From: Ziziphus jujuba
Lineage: Eukaryota > Streptophyta > Magnoliopsida > Rosales > Rhamnaceae
Direction: 5' to 3'
DNA length: 64,000 nucleotides
NCBI RefSeq assembly: GCF_031755915.1
Contig: NC_083390.1
Coordinates: forward strand, 22,625,001-22,689,000
Below are positions 36,811 through 49,722 of this stretch, piece by piece. The notes under the pieces were generated by a model, which was not told where the DNA came from, did not search any database, and saw only the letters and a program-made list of their open reading frames with translations. Positions within the stretch are counted from its first letter, which is position 1. Every line of letters starts with the position of its first letter. The translations under genes and the position numbers were made by a program.

Positions 36811-37149
36811 TTCTAATTTTCTATGGATGAGAAGAAAGGTTGAGTTTTGAAGATTGGTAGATGAATCTTTTGATATTCATCCTACTAATATTGAAAGGGT
36901 TTGAAGGGTAAGTCACGTTATTTACATCCGTCCAAAGACAACTTTTGCTTTCACAGATATAGATCTTAAATTAGAATTGAAATTCTATTTCTAATGAGAC
37001 TCTTAATTTTTAAATCTATTGTAGATTGGTCTAATTTTTAATTTGGCCAAACAAATTGGTAGTTATACTGTCTAAGAACCTTTTTTATAATGGAATTGAA
37101 AATAGTAAAGTCCATGGGGAAAGAGAAAACAAAATATATATATATATAT

Positions 37150-37316
37150 ATAGTTCGTCTATGGTGCGGATGGTCCTCATGCGGACCACAGTATTAGTGA
37201 TGGTTTTTCATAGTATTGATGACGATTTTATAAGAAACCGTCGTTAATACTATGAAAAACCATCACTAATACTGCGGTTCTCATGCGGACCGTCCTCACC
37301 ATAGAATTTCCGTATA
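37150..37316. mobile_element. Near-perfect hairpin MITE, about 165 bp
   Basis: The two halves are almost exact reverse complements: cagtattagtgatggttttt (37,189) pairs with aaaaaccatcactaatactg (37,255), and outward through tcatgcggacc and ctatggtg. It is flanked by (TA)n, consistent with TA-type insertion. The collinear copy of this block (about 795) lacks it, so it inserted after the block duplication. Confidence 0.85.
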
Positions 37317-37584
37317 TATATATATATATATATCTAAATAATGCTGTTATTAATTTGTTTAGCCAAATTAAGAATTGGATCAAATCTACAACGAATTGAA
37401 AAATCTAAAACACTATTAAAAATTGATGGTTTAAATCACACAATCCTAAAATTAAAAAAAATTAAAAAATAAAGGAAAGGAAAGGAAAGAAAAGGGAAAA
37501 ACAAGTTATCTTCTTAGATAACTTGTTTTTATATACTACATTCTGTCATTAAAAACAACTGTTTTCAAGTAAATATGCTAAGAC

Positions 37585-37638
<54 letters not shown>

Positions 37639-37639
37639 T

Positions 37640-37803
37640 AATATGATACGGACGGTCCGCATGCGAACTTTAGTATTGACGATAATTTTTGAAAAAATCA
37701 TCGTCAATACTTATTTCTGTATGATAAAATTAACGACTGTTTCTCCAAAAATCATGTTTGGAGGTCCGCATGCAAACCATTTATACCATAGACGGACTAT
37801 ATA
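37640..37803. mobile_element. Related MITE, copy of the element at 1,085-1,254
   Basis: It has the ggtccgcatgcg arm and ends ataccatagacggactata, the same family as 37,150-37,316 but more diverged internally. It is present in both copies of the block, so it is older than the duplication. Confidence 0.6.
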
Positions 37804-39446
37804 TATATATATATTTACAAAAATGTTATTAGGGATAGCTCATCAATCACCATCCAATGTATTTACAAAAATGTTATTACGGATAGCTCATCAATCACCA
37901 TCCAATGTATACAACCATATGCATTGGACAGTGATCGATGGGTTGTTGCCCATCAAGTTGTGAGTGATTTCACAAACCTAGCACTCCTATATAATATATA
38001 TATATATATATATAAAATTTTCTACAACTTGTATTGGTAAATAGAGCTAGGTGCCTAACATTTTACAAGCCTATCCTTTTGAATACTCTCCCATCCAGAA
38101 AACTCTATTGGAAATTTATTTCCTAACGTAGGGTGTGCAAAAAAACCAACCAACCGATGAAACCAATTGATCTAATCCAATACAATTTATTTGGATTGGT
38201 TTTTTTAGTGTAATCGAATTAGATTCATTTCGAAAACTAAAAACCAACTATCAATTCAATTTGGTTTAGTTTCTAAGGTGAAAATACAAAGAAACTGATC
38301 CAAACTCACTGGATTAAATTTTATACTATTATTTGCAATTGTATTGGTTGATTGTATGATTGTAATGTAATACAAAAAGCTTTAACTTATAATGTAATAT
38401 ACAAAGCTTTAACTTATTATTTAGCACTTAATGTTGTTTTCTATTTTAATACTTTTGAATTTTTACTAATTAGTTCTTTTCAATAATCTATGCATTTTAG
38501 AAAAAAAAATATTTTATATGATAAAAAATCCAAAAATCAAAGGTTGCTGTCTAAAATTAAAATTCAAAAAGCCCAAATTTTTTTTAAAAAAAAAAACCCT
38601 TTTTTTTTTTTAAAAGATCAAAATTGATCTAAACCAATTACTAATTGGATTGGTTTGGATTGGATTTCTATATAGATCGATTCAGATTAAATTCAAAAAT
38701 TCAAACCAAATGCTAATTGAATTGAATTGGATATTTACAAATTTGATCGGTTCCATACCAATAAACATCCTGCCATTAGGACAGGGGTGTAACATTTTTT
38801 TACACCTGTATCAATTTAATGGTATTGTCCTAAACAAATTGTTTGTATTAAAGAAAAATTGTACATATATATGTATATAGATTTTTTTACTATGTGGATA
38901 TTTTTTCTATGCTGATATATATTAGAAACGACGATGTTCATAGACATAAAGGAAAGACAATTGATTTTTATAAAAATAGTTGTCTTTTCTGATATTTGCA
39001 CTGAAAAATCATATGGATATTTACACGATAAAAAAATTATATGTATATATATATTTTTTTTATTTTCTGAAAACTATATCCCATTTTGTCGGCATGATCC
39101 ACGAACTATATACACAGAATGACAAGGAAAGAGGGAAAAAGATACATATAATATTAGTAAACTAGATATGTACCTTCTTGACACGCAAAGACAGCAAAAC
39201 AAACATACAAGCAAACTAAATATATGTGTGAGTGTGTGCTTTCTCGAAGAAATTAAAGCAAATGACAAAATCTTATCAGCAAAAAGTTTTGTTTGAATGT
39301 TAGAAGTGATGAAAAGATCAGGTCTGACTGGATGGTGTTTTGAGCTCTATGCAGTGGCAGACTCTCATCTGGGTATTTATTTTATATTTCAAACGTCGAC
39401 AATGAGAAGCAGTACGACAGAATGGACTTTCCCAGTAGATTCCTGC

Positions 39447-39529
39447 CAAGGCCGGCTGAAGGGATAAGCCACTAAGGCATATGCCTAGGCCCCCTTTTTA
39501 TTGGGCCCAAAAAAAAAAATTTCTATATT

Positions 39530-39567
<38 letters not shown>

Positions 39568-42500
39568 TTATTAAATAAAATATAATTATTAATTTATTTT
39601 GAAAATATAAGAAGTTGATTATTGTTAGGATTCTAAATTATCTTTAATTGATCATTTATTACTATATTTATCTATAATTATCTTAATCTTTAAAAAGAAC
39701 ACTTATAAAATTTAATTGAAATTTTTTATATTCTATTTCTATAATTAATTAGATTGTAACGGCTAAAAAAAAAAAACACAAATTAAATACTCATTTTTAT
39801 TCATGCAAAGTTTATGCATTTTTTCTCTTACTAACTTCCTTTATTCTCTTCTCATTCACTCATCTTTTCTCATATACTAATATTTCATATATGTTTAATC
39901 ATTGATACTCAACATACATAATTACAATTCTAATCTAGAAGCCCCCAAAATAAAAGGTAAGTTTGTTTGTTTTTATTTATTTAATGAATTTACATTCATT
40001 CTCCTCATATATATATATATATATATATATATAGCTCACGGTTTTGTTTTGTATTTTGTGTTTTTATTTTTTTTTTCTTTATATCTTTTATTCAACTAAA
40101 TTGATTAGATTTTAACCCTTATTTTGCTAGATGCTCATTCTAATTAATCTAAATGAAAGTTAATATTTGTTTATTCTTTTACCATATTCATACAAGTAAC
40201 AATGTCAGACTTTAAAGTATCATCAAATTGAAAATGCAAGGCATAAATCAAATTTTATTATTTTTTTAATTTTAAGCATTTTAATTTTGATAAAATATTA
40301 GGGATCTATATTTTCTATTATTTGAATATAGATATGTCTACTAGAAAATATGAGTTTGGATATGCAAAACGTATAAAAAAAAAATAGAAGAATTTATTCA
40401 ATCTCAAAAAAAAGCAATTGATAGGTTTGTTCCTAATACTAAAATCAAAACTCAAAAAAGCCAATTGAAAATTTAAATGAAAAAACAATTGAATTTTCAC
40501 TAGAAGATGATACACAAAGAAATCTGTCAAGAATTTTCTAATAATCATAAATCGAATTCAGTAAATATTAATATTAACAAAGAAAATAATAATAATTTAG
40601 AAGAAGATGAATTATTAGATCAAGAAGATAAAAATTTTGCTGATATTGATGAAACTATTATTAAAAATATATATGATCCATCACAATGGGAAAACATAAA
40701 TACAAATTTAATAGATTTATTAGTTGGAAAAAGTCCAATTATAGAAACCAATTTATGTTTTCCGAATGATGAAAATTCTAGACACTTTTTAACTGTTCAT
40801 TACATTCCAAAATTACCAAATGGAGAAAAACATGATAGGAGATGGCTAGTATATTCAAAATAATTAGATAAAGTATTTTGCTTTTGTTATAAATTATTTA
40901 GTCAAAAATCAATTACAATTCAATTAGCAAACGAAGGATGTCAAGATTGGAAAAATCTTAGTGCCAAGCTTAAAAGTCATGGAACAAGCAGTGAACATGT
41001 TATAAATATGAATATTTGGTTTGATGTTGAAATGAGGTTACCTAAAAATAAATCTATTGATCAAAATTTACAAGAAAAGATAAACAAGGAAAAATGGCAT
41101 TGGAGAAAAGTATTAGTAAGAATTATTGCTGTAGTTAAAAATATTGCAAAAAATAATTTCGCGTTTCGTGGCACAAATGAGAAAATTTATCAAGATAACA
41201 ATGGAAATTTTTTAAGTTTAATTGAAATGATTGCAGAATTTGATCCTATAATACAAGAACACCTTAGACGTATTCAAAATGGTGAAATTCATAATCATTA
41301 CCTTGGCTATAACATACAAAATGAGTTAATAATTATATTAGGATCAGAAATTAAAAGTATTATAATTAAAAAAATAAAAGAAGCAAAATACTTTTCAATT
41401 ATACTTGTTTGTACCCCAGATATAAGTCATCAAAAACAAATGTCTCTTATACTAAGATGTGTAGATATTTCAACAAATCCAATCAAAATAGAAAAGTATT
41501 TTTTAGAATTTTTAAAAAGTGGATGATACATCAGGGAAAAGTCTTTTTGATATGCTTACTAGTGTAATAAAAAATTTTGAACTTGATATAAATGATATAA
41601 GAGGACAAGGATATGATAATGGGTCTAATACAAAAGGTAAACAACAAGGCATACAAAAGAGATTGTTAGATATAAATTCTAGAACTTTTTATACACCATA
41701 TGGTTGTCATAGTCTTAATTTAGTGCTTTATGGTTTGGCTAATTTTTATCCTAGTGCTATAATATTTTTTAGCGTGACACATCGTATATACTCATTATTT
41801 TCTTCTTCTACAAAAAGATGGAAAATTTTGCAAGACTATATTTCTAATTTAACTCTTAAACCATTGTCACAAATATGTTGGAAAAGTCGTCTTGAGAGTG
41901 TTGAAGCAATAAAATATCAAGCTCCCCAAATAAGAGATGCCTTATATCAACTAGTAGAAGCTAGTGATGATCCTAAGACAAAAAGTGAAGCAATTTCTTT
42001 AGCAACGTATGAGATTGAAAATTTTGAATTTTTATTAATTATGATTATTTTGTATGATATATTATTTGCAGTTAACACTGTTAGTAAATTTTTACAATAT
42101 AAATACATGAATATTGTCATTGCATTAGATCAGCTAAAAGGTCTTGTTTCAGTTTTTAATGACTATAGAGAAAATGAATTCACATTTGCTATTATTATTT
42201 GTGCTAAAGAGATTGCCAATGAAATTAATGTAGAACAAAAATTTGGTGAAAAACGTGTAACTAGAAGAAAGAAAGAATTTGATAAGAATGAAACTAATGA
42301 GGTGAGACTTTCACCTGAAGAATCTTTTACAATTAATTATTTCAACTATATAATTGATTATGCTATTTCTTTACTTCAAATTAGGTTTGAACAGTTTAAG
42401 ATATATGAAGATAATTTTGATTTTTTGTATGATGTAGAAAAATTAAAATTGTTTGGTGATGATTTTCTAAAAGAAAAACATTTGCATTTTAAAAATTTTT

Positions 42501-42983
42501 TAAAACATGACATGTTATCTGAAATTGATGGTTTAGATTTATTTTTAAAACCACAAGTTTTAAAAGAAATAATAAATCCTGAATTAAAAACAGCACTTAA
42601 GACACTAAACTTTATATAAAAAAATTAAATTATTTTCCCGATGCATGGATAGCTTATAAAATACTACATGCAATATCTGCTAGTATAGCTTCAGCCAAAA
42701 AAAAATTTTCAAAATTAAAATTAATAAAATCTTATTTACGTTCAACAACGTCTCAAAAAATATTAAATAATTTGACAATTTTATGAATTGAAAATAATTT
42801 ATTATCAAAGCTTAAATATATAAATTTAATTAGTAACTTTACATTTTAAAAAATCAAAAAATTAAATTTTATATAAAAAAATTATTTTTTAAAAACTAAT
42901 ATTTAATTTTTAAAAAAAAAAATATTAAAGCCCCAAATATTTTTCTCTGCCCTGGGGCCTAAAAAATGCTTGAGACGGCCCTG
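39447..42983 (+). mobile_element. hAT superfamily DNA transposon, 3,537 bp
   Basis: The ends CAAGGCCGGCTGAAG (left) and CAGGGCCGTCTCAAG (right, inverted) form short imperfect terminal repeats, both followed inward by a GGCCCC-rich stretch. A perfect 8-bp duplication ATTCCTGC flanks it (39,439-39,446; 42,984-42,991). The collinear block copy near 2,846 reads gattcgtgctagaaggtgtg without the insertion, confirming the borders. Inside is a degenerate hAT transposase gene. The 8-bp duplication, the short TIRs and the transposase type all agree. Confidence 0.95.
40333..42838 (+). pseudogene. hAT transposase (TTF zinc finger / DUF4371 / dimerisation domain), inactivated
   Basis: The translated pieces follow the usual order of ZMYM1-like plant hAT transposases. 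First comes an N-terminal MSTRKYEFGYAKR start. A TTF-type zinc-finger region follows (WLVYSK, then DKVFCFCYKLF, KSHGTSSEHV), then a DUF4371-like part with the RGQGYDNGSN and YGCHSLNLVL signatures. The hAT dimerisation motif closes it (KKKFSKLKLIKSYLRSTTSQ, about 42,697-42,760). It is broken by frameshifts near 40,380, 40,455 and 41,515, by an in-frame TAA at 40,861-40,863, and by a frameshift and TGA near the C terminus. It cannot encode an active transposase. Codon use is strongly AT-rich. Confidence 0.92.
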
Positions 42984-42991
42984 ATTCCTGC

Positions 42992-44400
42992 TGGAAGGTG
43001 TGTTAACATGTGAAAATCGTCTTTTTACCGCCAAAAAACCAAAAAAAAAAAAAAAAAAAAGGCGGGGAAAAAGAAAATCGTCCCTCTTTTTCTTTTCATA
43101 TCCTCCCTTTTATATTGAGTTTAATATTTTAGTTAATTGGTCTACTAGAGGTTCTTTTCCTCCTCTACTTTTTTTTTTTTTTTTTAAAAAAAATTCTCCC
43201 ATCTACGTCACTCACGGTCAACGGATCACAAGACCATGCATACCATTTGGCCCACTTCTTTTCGTCCAACTTATATTACATAAAATATATATGTAAATGT
43301 TTCAAGCAAAAAAATATATATATATATATGTAAATGTTACAGTGACCGATGTTCTCTCCCGTGTCCATGGCAGAGGCCAACTGCCCTCTTGTCCATTTTC
43401 AACTTTATAGAAATGTTAAGTGAGTTGGCGATAGCTTTCCAAATCCATCATAGACTCATGCAAATAATCATTATGATGATGGATGGGCCGTCGCCCGCCT
43501 ATTAATGGCTATATCTCAGTATTGTCTTCACTATTCTAACTTCCAAAATTATCCCTTTTCATATCTTTTTTGTTTTTTTTTTTTGAAAATTTGATATCTT
43601 TTAATTTTGAAAGATTTAAAAATATATAATTGATGTATCTCTCTTTCAAAATTATTTATGACATAACTGTATAAAGTTAATTTGAAATTGCAAAACATAT
43701 TTCTCATATATTTATTTGATAATATGATTTTTACGATGAATGGGTTTGCTTCCAAAGACTTTTATGACTGGATAATTTTCCTTACCGACAAGGTGCATCG
43801 CATCTTTAGAATTGAGGGCAGTCCTGTCCTCTTTTATTTATTTGTTTAATTTTTATATTTTTCCTAATTAGTCTAGAAAGATTCAGCGATTAATTTGTGA
43901 ATGGATTAGCACTGGCTGTTCTAATATTTTTGGCTTTTACGTGAAAATTTTAATTCGTTTTGTACATATTAAAATTCATAGCATATTCTCCTAAAGGAGA
44001 ATTGCAATATCTGAGACCATTCCCAATCTACTTTATTTGTTTCATATTTTTTATTTTAAATATTTAATTTTTAAAAAAAGTTTTAATCTATTTTTGTTTT
44101 GACTTTTTAAAAATAAAAAAATAATTTAACTCTTTAAATTGGAGAGTCAAATCTATTTTTTTGTTTATATTTTGTATCATTTTTTATTTAGTGTTGCACA
44201 TATTTCTGTACTAAAACATATTTTTTTTATTAAAAAAATATGCTTATTAATTTCTTTAATGGTGTACAATAATTAATATTTATAGAAAAACATTAAAATA
44301 AAAAAAAATAATGAAGAATTTTGTTAAAAACTAAATAAAAGTTAATATTTTCTAATTGGAAAAATATACTCTTTAAAATAATTGCACATGTTCTAAAATG
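42992..44400. repeat. Segmental repeat block B3, right part
   Basis: It continues the block after the hAT element: ggtgtgttaacatgtgaaaa (compare 2,858), cgtccaacttatattacata (compare 3,400), gtaaatgttacagtgaccga (compare 7,795 and 19,746), then the gcaaaacatatttctcatat segment (compare 14,418 and 20,257) through about 44,400. The ttacata site occupied by a Helitron at 15,785 and a Mutator-like element at 3,422 is unoccupied here. No gene. Confidence 0.8.
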
Positions 44401-44980
44401 TTAATGCAACGTGTTTATGAAAGAAGAGTCTAATAATTTTACTTGATATATAAATAGGAATTCTTCAATAACATCACTCATATTATTTAGACGATAGGTG
44501 TTTATTTTAACCTTAAGATTATTTTGGCCGGATAAGATGGTTTTAGATGAATAATACCCAATTCACGATTGAATGATAGATATTAATTATTACCATCTAA
44601 ATTGCATGAAAATGACATACTTAAAATTTATCATTTATTTATTCCATTCTCATTGTACAAAAAGTCATGGACGCCGCGAAGATCCATGCAACAAATTATA
44701 CGAGATGTTTTTTAAATTAACAAATTATACAACAAAATTCACAAACTGTAAAACCAGTAATCCTCTTTCCTTGGAAGGCAAGAACTTCTAATAAATATCA
44801 TATTTTTCCCATTGCTAAGAGAAGTTTTAGTATGAAGTTCGTTCTGTTCCTCTGTGCATCATCTAAAAACCCAAAACAAAATGCAAATCTAAATATAAAA
44901 CTTTTTCATATAAATGAATAAATTAAAGAGTAACGAATAATATTATCACAATTTTCCGAGAACATTTTTTTTTTTTTTTT
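44401..44980. other. Boundary between repeat array and conserved genes; 3' flank of the transporter gene
   Basis: AT-rich, with no reading frame I recognise. It probably holds the 3' UTR of the minus-strand choline-transporter-like gene. Confidence 0.5.
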
Positions 44981-47931
44981 TCAAACAGGAATCGTTTCTC
45001 GCATGCTATCAAGACGATCATGAGTTAGAACTTCCCTTGCTCGAGCGCTTCTATGTTGAAGACGCTGGTGTAGCATCTCCGACATCTGGTTGAAAAATTC
45101 AGCATCCCACCTGTGAATCAACAAGGGGTCCTCTGCATAACATATATATATAGACGTAACAGCACTTTCCACAACCACCATTGCCAGTCCCACCTGAAAA
45201 ATTATCAAATGCTCTGCCATATCATTCACACCTTACCAGACAGAAATTACGCAGCAAATTTCATATTTGCACTTTCTTTAAGATCACTTTCCTTCAAAGA
45301 TTCTCTTATTTAAAAATCAATTTCCGTATCAACTCACATGTTCTACCAAAATACTTTCCATGAACTGACGTTCCATCCGAGAATGATACCAACCGAACGG
45401 GACATACATAAGAATTATTTTCCTTAACTGTAGTGGTGGTTCTTGTATAGAATCCCACCTCATTATAGTCATTTTGAGGGATTATAACAAATAAGTTTGG
45501 AATTTAAAAGGTGATGACAAGATAGTTGAAAAGAAATAAAATAATAATAATAATAATAATAACTTCCCCACAGAATTTGAATATACCACTTCTTTTAAGA
45601 GAATTAATTTCCTCTACGTCTTTCACTTTCAAGAGAATCTTTTTTTATAGAGCTTATATTTTTCTCCTGCAACTATTTATCCAGATACTTGAAAAGTGAA
45701 CTCATTGGAATCTTGGAATCTAAATGAAAATGCTGCAAATCAGATGGAGTCAAGTGAAGAAAGGGACCCCTGATAAGATTTTACTAAAGAAACTCTATCT
45801 TGTGAACCTAAATAAGTTGCCAAAACAAGGAAATTCCAATCATCTAGTATTAACAGCAAATAGATATAGGAATCAACTTTGTTGAGATCTCTTACCAAGA
45901 CCATTCCCATCAACATTGTAGTAGATCCCACCATAATCATCCTGTCTCTCCATTTAAACCATGCCCAGACTCCTGAGCAGGTTCCAGTAATAAGTCCACC
46001 CACCAGTGTCCCCATTAGTAGAACAGCACCTGAGCAATCATAGGCAACAAGAGCCTCCACACCAGTTGACTGGAATAATTCCCAGGCATCCCTTGCCGAA
46101 TTATTAAAATTTTTTCCATAAACAGCTATCTGAAGGAGGCACAGTTAATCATAAAAGAACTACCATTAGTATATTTCAAGAAATAAACAAATACAATCCA
46201 CAGCAAAAAATCATAGGAGAAACAGGTGACGAGCATTGGGCTGAGAGAGTATCAGAAGAAGAAAAGGCGAAAAACATATGGGTGTTTGCAGTTTAAATTT
46301 GGCAGGCACATGAATAAGCTGCCCGAGTATACAGGAGCATCTAAAAGGAAAACAAGGATATAAAATGTAAAATATAAAGCAAATAAAAAGTCTAATTTAA
46401 ATGAGACCAGCAATGTGACTTGAACTATGACTCCCAGGTACTGTTCTTCAATTTAACTTTTTACAAGTCAGCAATCTTAGGTGTCCCTTTCAAAGAATAC
46501 GTAAAGAACTGGCTGTTCACAGTTGTTTTTGTAATTTTTTTTTGTTATTTTACCTTCTGTTCTCTATTTTGTTTACAGTGTATTTATTATCCTCTACTCT
46601 GTTACGAGTTATCTTGTTTGGATATTCAAACTATATCATGTGGCTTCTAGGTTTCACATGTAGGTACATGTCCAAGAGGGAAAAGACTTATTTTCCACAT
46701 GTTTGGAGATACCCTTACCAAACCATGTCCTATTGATGTAGTAGGCACAGCAAGGCAAGTAAAGTACCTATCTAACACTGTACACAACTAAGCTAACCTA
46801 AGTTGTTCCAAGGAACAAATCCATTACAGCTATTGAAAAATAAATGAGTTATTTGACATCTGCAGTGCTATTACAACAAAATATTCCCAACCCTAGTGAA
46901 AAATGATACCAGCTTATTGAAAGTACCGTCTTTACTTGCATGAATTTCATAACCTTTCTTGGTTCCTATCCATATTATACTTAACATCATCTATGCAAAA
47001 CCACCATATATTATATTCCAATTTAGTCCATAAAAATTTAAATAGTAATTAAATAAATGATAGATGGCAAACAGAAAAGTACTAAACTACCTGAACATAG
47101 GCATACTTGTTGAAGAAACGAACAAGGGTCTCCACAATGTGAAAAAGGAAATCAACACAGCAAAGTAGACATTCATTGTTGCCAATCTTTGATCTGACCC
47201 CCCTGATCTGGAATGTATTTCAATTTTTTTAGGGGGGGAAAAAAGACTAATAATTGAGAGAGAAATAGTAAGTCGTTTAAGAAGAAAACAATGCATGCAT
47301 GTGTACCTCCCACCGCAGTGTCCGTATAGCTGCTGTGAATAGTGACCCATAACAGATGCTCCCAAAAGAAGTTGTTACAGCATACCTTAGAGACTTCACC
47401 AATGAGTTTGGAGGCATCGATGACGCTTCTCGACCACCATGGATAAGAACAAGAAACACCATCCCAGACACTATAACATGCACGGTATTACAGAGGACTG
47501 CACCTGTCCAAAATAAGCTTACAGAGAGTACCTGCATGCAAGTATGACAGCAACACAGGTATTATATACCAATGGATAATCTAACGGAACTTCACAACAA
47601 GAACAGATGGAAAAAAGAGTAAAACTTGCCAGCTCACCACAAGAAGCCACCAGCGTCCACTGTCACCCATGCTTGAAGCCACAACACCAGCTGCTCCAAA
47701 AGACCATAATGCCATCCATAAAAGCAAAACAAACATGAATGCACATGCTACTCTCATAACTTCAGGGAGACTCCACACCATCTTCACAGCTTTTTGCAGC
47801 ACCAGCATGCTAAATGAAAGTCTACAGACAAAGAAAAGACTATCAGGAGACCACAAACATTCTGTTTTTTTATGGTCTGATTTATCTACCGTATTCTTCA
47901 ATGTACATCTGCAATCATAAGCATTTGAGAG

Positions 47932-47982
<51 letters not shown>

Positions 47983-49722
47983 CCAAATAACTAAAGGGAA
48001 AAATTCCATAACATCAAGAAATTGAAAAACGCATCTCATGCTAACTCAAAAGATGACTTTAAGGAAATTATATGCGTGTTGAAACTTTGCAGCTAATTGT
48101 ATGAATCTGCTGTTAACGAATAGAATTGAGAAATGAAGAAAACTACAAATGAGAAGATGAAACAAAAACAAAAACCACCATAACAATTTCAGAAGACATC
48201 TTGGAAATGCAGCTTCCTAGGATTTCTCATAGTGTGTATGGTATAATATTTAAAACCAAATTTCATCTTTACATATCAGTGTTTGTTTAATCCAGAAGGG
48301 ACAAAAAATCAACAATGTTAAGAAACTAAAGGCTTCGAAATATTCATTAGGCCACTGAAAGTCGGAAAATTGGACAAATAAAATGAGCTATTAAATTTAT
48401 GCTCGCTTCCCGAAATAAGATTTAAAAAAAAAAAACCTTAGCCGCTTGTCTTTATGATCTCATCTGACACGTTATATTATCCCTTCAATCTGTTATACAG
48501 ATATATACGTATGTGCAAGTCCCTAAAGTACATGCATACGTGAGCTGTGGAAATAAGACTAAATTAAAAATGAAACTTCTACTTTATCCATTAAAGAAAA
48601 GAACAAAAGATTCAGAGTTAGCTCAACTGCCATACCTTTTTCATTTCTGCTTTATATTTTAAAATATATATTTGGATCAAGAATCCTTGACTTTTTTTTG
48701 GGACAGAGAAATACATTCTTACAGTAGAACAACCAAAAGCAAATAAACTTATACTGCATAGTGATTGAGCTTACGAATCCGTACCAAACCACTAAGGTTA
48801 GTACTGTACAGCTGAAACGGCATCATATCGAAAAATACATACCTCTCTATCACGGATATAACGTAGAAGAATTGCAACGCTGCACCAATCGCAAAAGCAA
48901 CACCCCAGAAAAACTGTTCCCCCCAGAAACACAAAACGCTAATCACAGCAAGATAAGTAGTCAAAATGTGAACCGAAACCTTCATCATGTAATTGGCTTG
49001 AGAACCCAGCAACAACAACCAAGTCCATCCAAGAACTGTCCCAACTCCACCAGCAACCGCGTAAAGCGGCCAATAATTCTCAGTCAATCCCCTTTGGTTC
49101 TCTAAGATTCCCTCCGTGTACCTATCTATGTTTAGCCTATCGTTTTTCTTAAACCTATTAAGCCCAAGAATCGCCAGGGCAGATCCCAAAATAACCAAAT
49201 GAATCGTAAATATTCCTGACCAGAAAACGTCACGCCACCGTCGCAATTGATCGGATGCCAGGATTTGACTACCGTCGACACTCCTCCGACTCCGACTCCG
49301 TCCCACATTCTATTTATTAAAAAAAAAAAATTAAAACAATTTATTCAAAAACCAAAAAAAAAAAAAAAAGATCAGAATCAGATAGAACTTAGAGGCTATT
49401 GAAATTCAACAAAAAATTTATCAAGAAAATTTAAAAAAAAAAAAAAAAAACTTCAAAGACATTATTATATTGACGATTGAAATCCAGTAAGGAGTGAACA
49501 GAGTGATCCACTAACAATTGAATTTCAAAAAGCAAAAACAAAAATACAAAAAAATAAAAATAAAAATCACGAATTTTCAAAAAGATTCAGCAGTTTAAGA
49601 ACATGGACTGATTATTAATCAAAGATCATGATTGTTGAATTTACCTGATCGGCAGTGGTGACGGAGGCGGAGTCGACTGAGTCGTCGGCGGAGGAGAAAG
49701 AGGGGCTCTGAGAGTCGTTCAT
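44981..49722 (-). CDS. PNS1/CTL choline-transporter-like membrane protein (SLC44 family)
   Basis: A multi-pass membrane protein of the choline-transporter-like family; in plants, relatives affect choline and lipid handling and trafficking, but the substrate of this subgroup is not settled. Exons in coding order: 49645-49722, 48843-49309, 47638-47821, 47307-47531, 47091-47207, 45896-46129, 44981-45193. All introns are GT-AG and the phases join to 505 aa. The N terminus is Ser/Asp-rich and cytosolic-looking. Hydrophobic segments begin near residue 54 (VFWSGIFTIHLVILG) and 107 (PLYAVAGGVGTVLGWTWLLLL). Exon 5 holds the family-typical KIGNNECLLCCVDFLFH and FFNKYAYVQ stretches. The C terminus carries the HDRLDSMRETIPV tail. 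As I recall, the closest Arabidopsis gene is At1g25500. No disruption was seen. A (GA)n run lies in intron 2 at 47,936-47,980. Confidence 0.93.
47936..47980. repeat. (GA)n microsatellite in intron 2 of the transporter gene
   Basis: About 22 GA dinucleotides. Likely length-polymorphic. Confidence 0.9.

Larger units (their letters stand above)
36812..39438. repeat. Segmental repeat block B3, left part, up to the hAT element
   Basis: It is collinear with 469-2,840 (see that entry) and lies immediately upstream, in gene direction, of the synthase pseudogene, just as block B2 lies upstream of the intact gene. The differences from the 469 copy are the extra MITE at 37,150-37,316 and small tandem changes, e.g. 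tacaaaaatgttatta...catcaatcaccatccaatgta twice at 37,815-37,910. Confidence 0.85.

Noticed and set aside
41519..42619. 366-aa open frame as an independent gene
   Set aside because: It is the central part of the hAT transposase; the N- and C-terminal parts lie in other frames on either side, so it belongs to one broken gene.
1..44400. Class I diterpene synthase (DDxxD), P450 or dehydrogenase genes forming a complete biosynthetic cluster
   Set aside because: I looked for these beside the class II synthase and found no supporting frames or motifs. Only the class II gene and its relic are present in this window.
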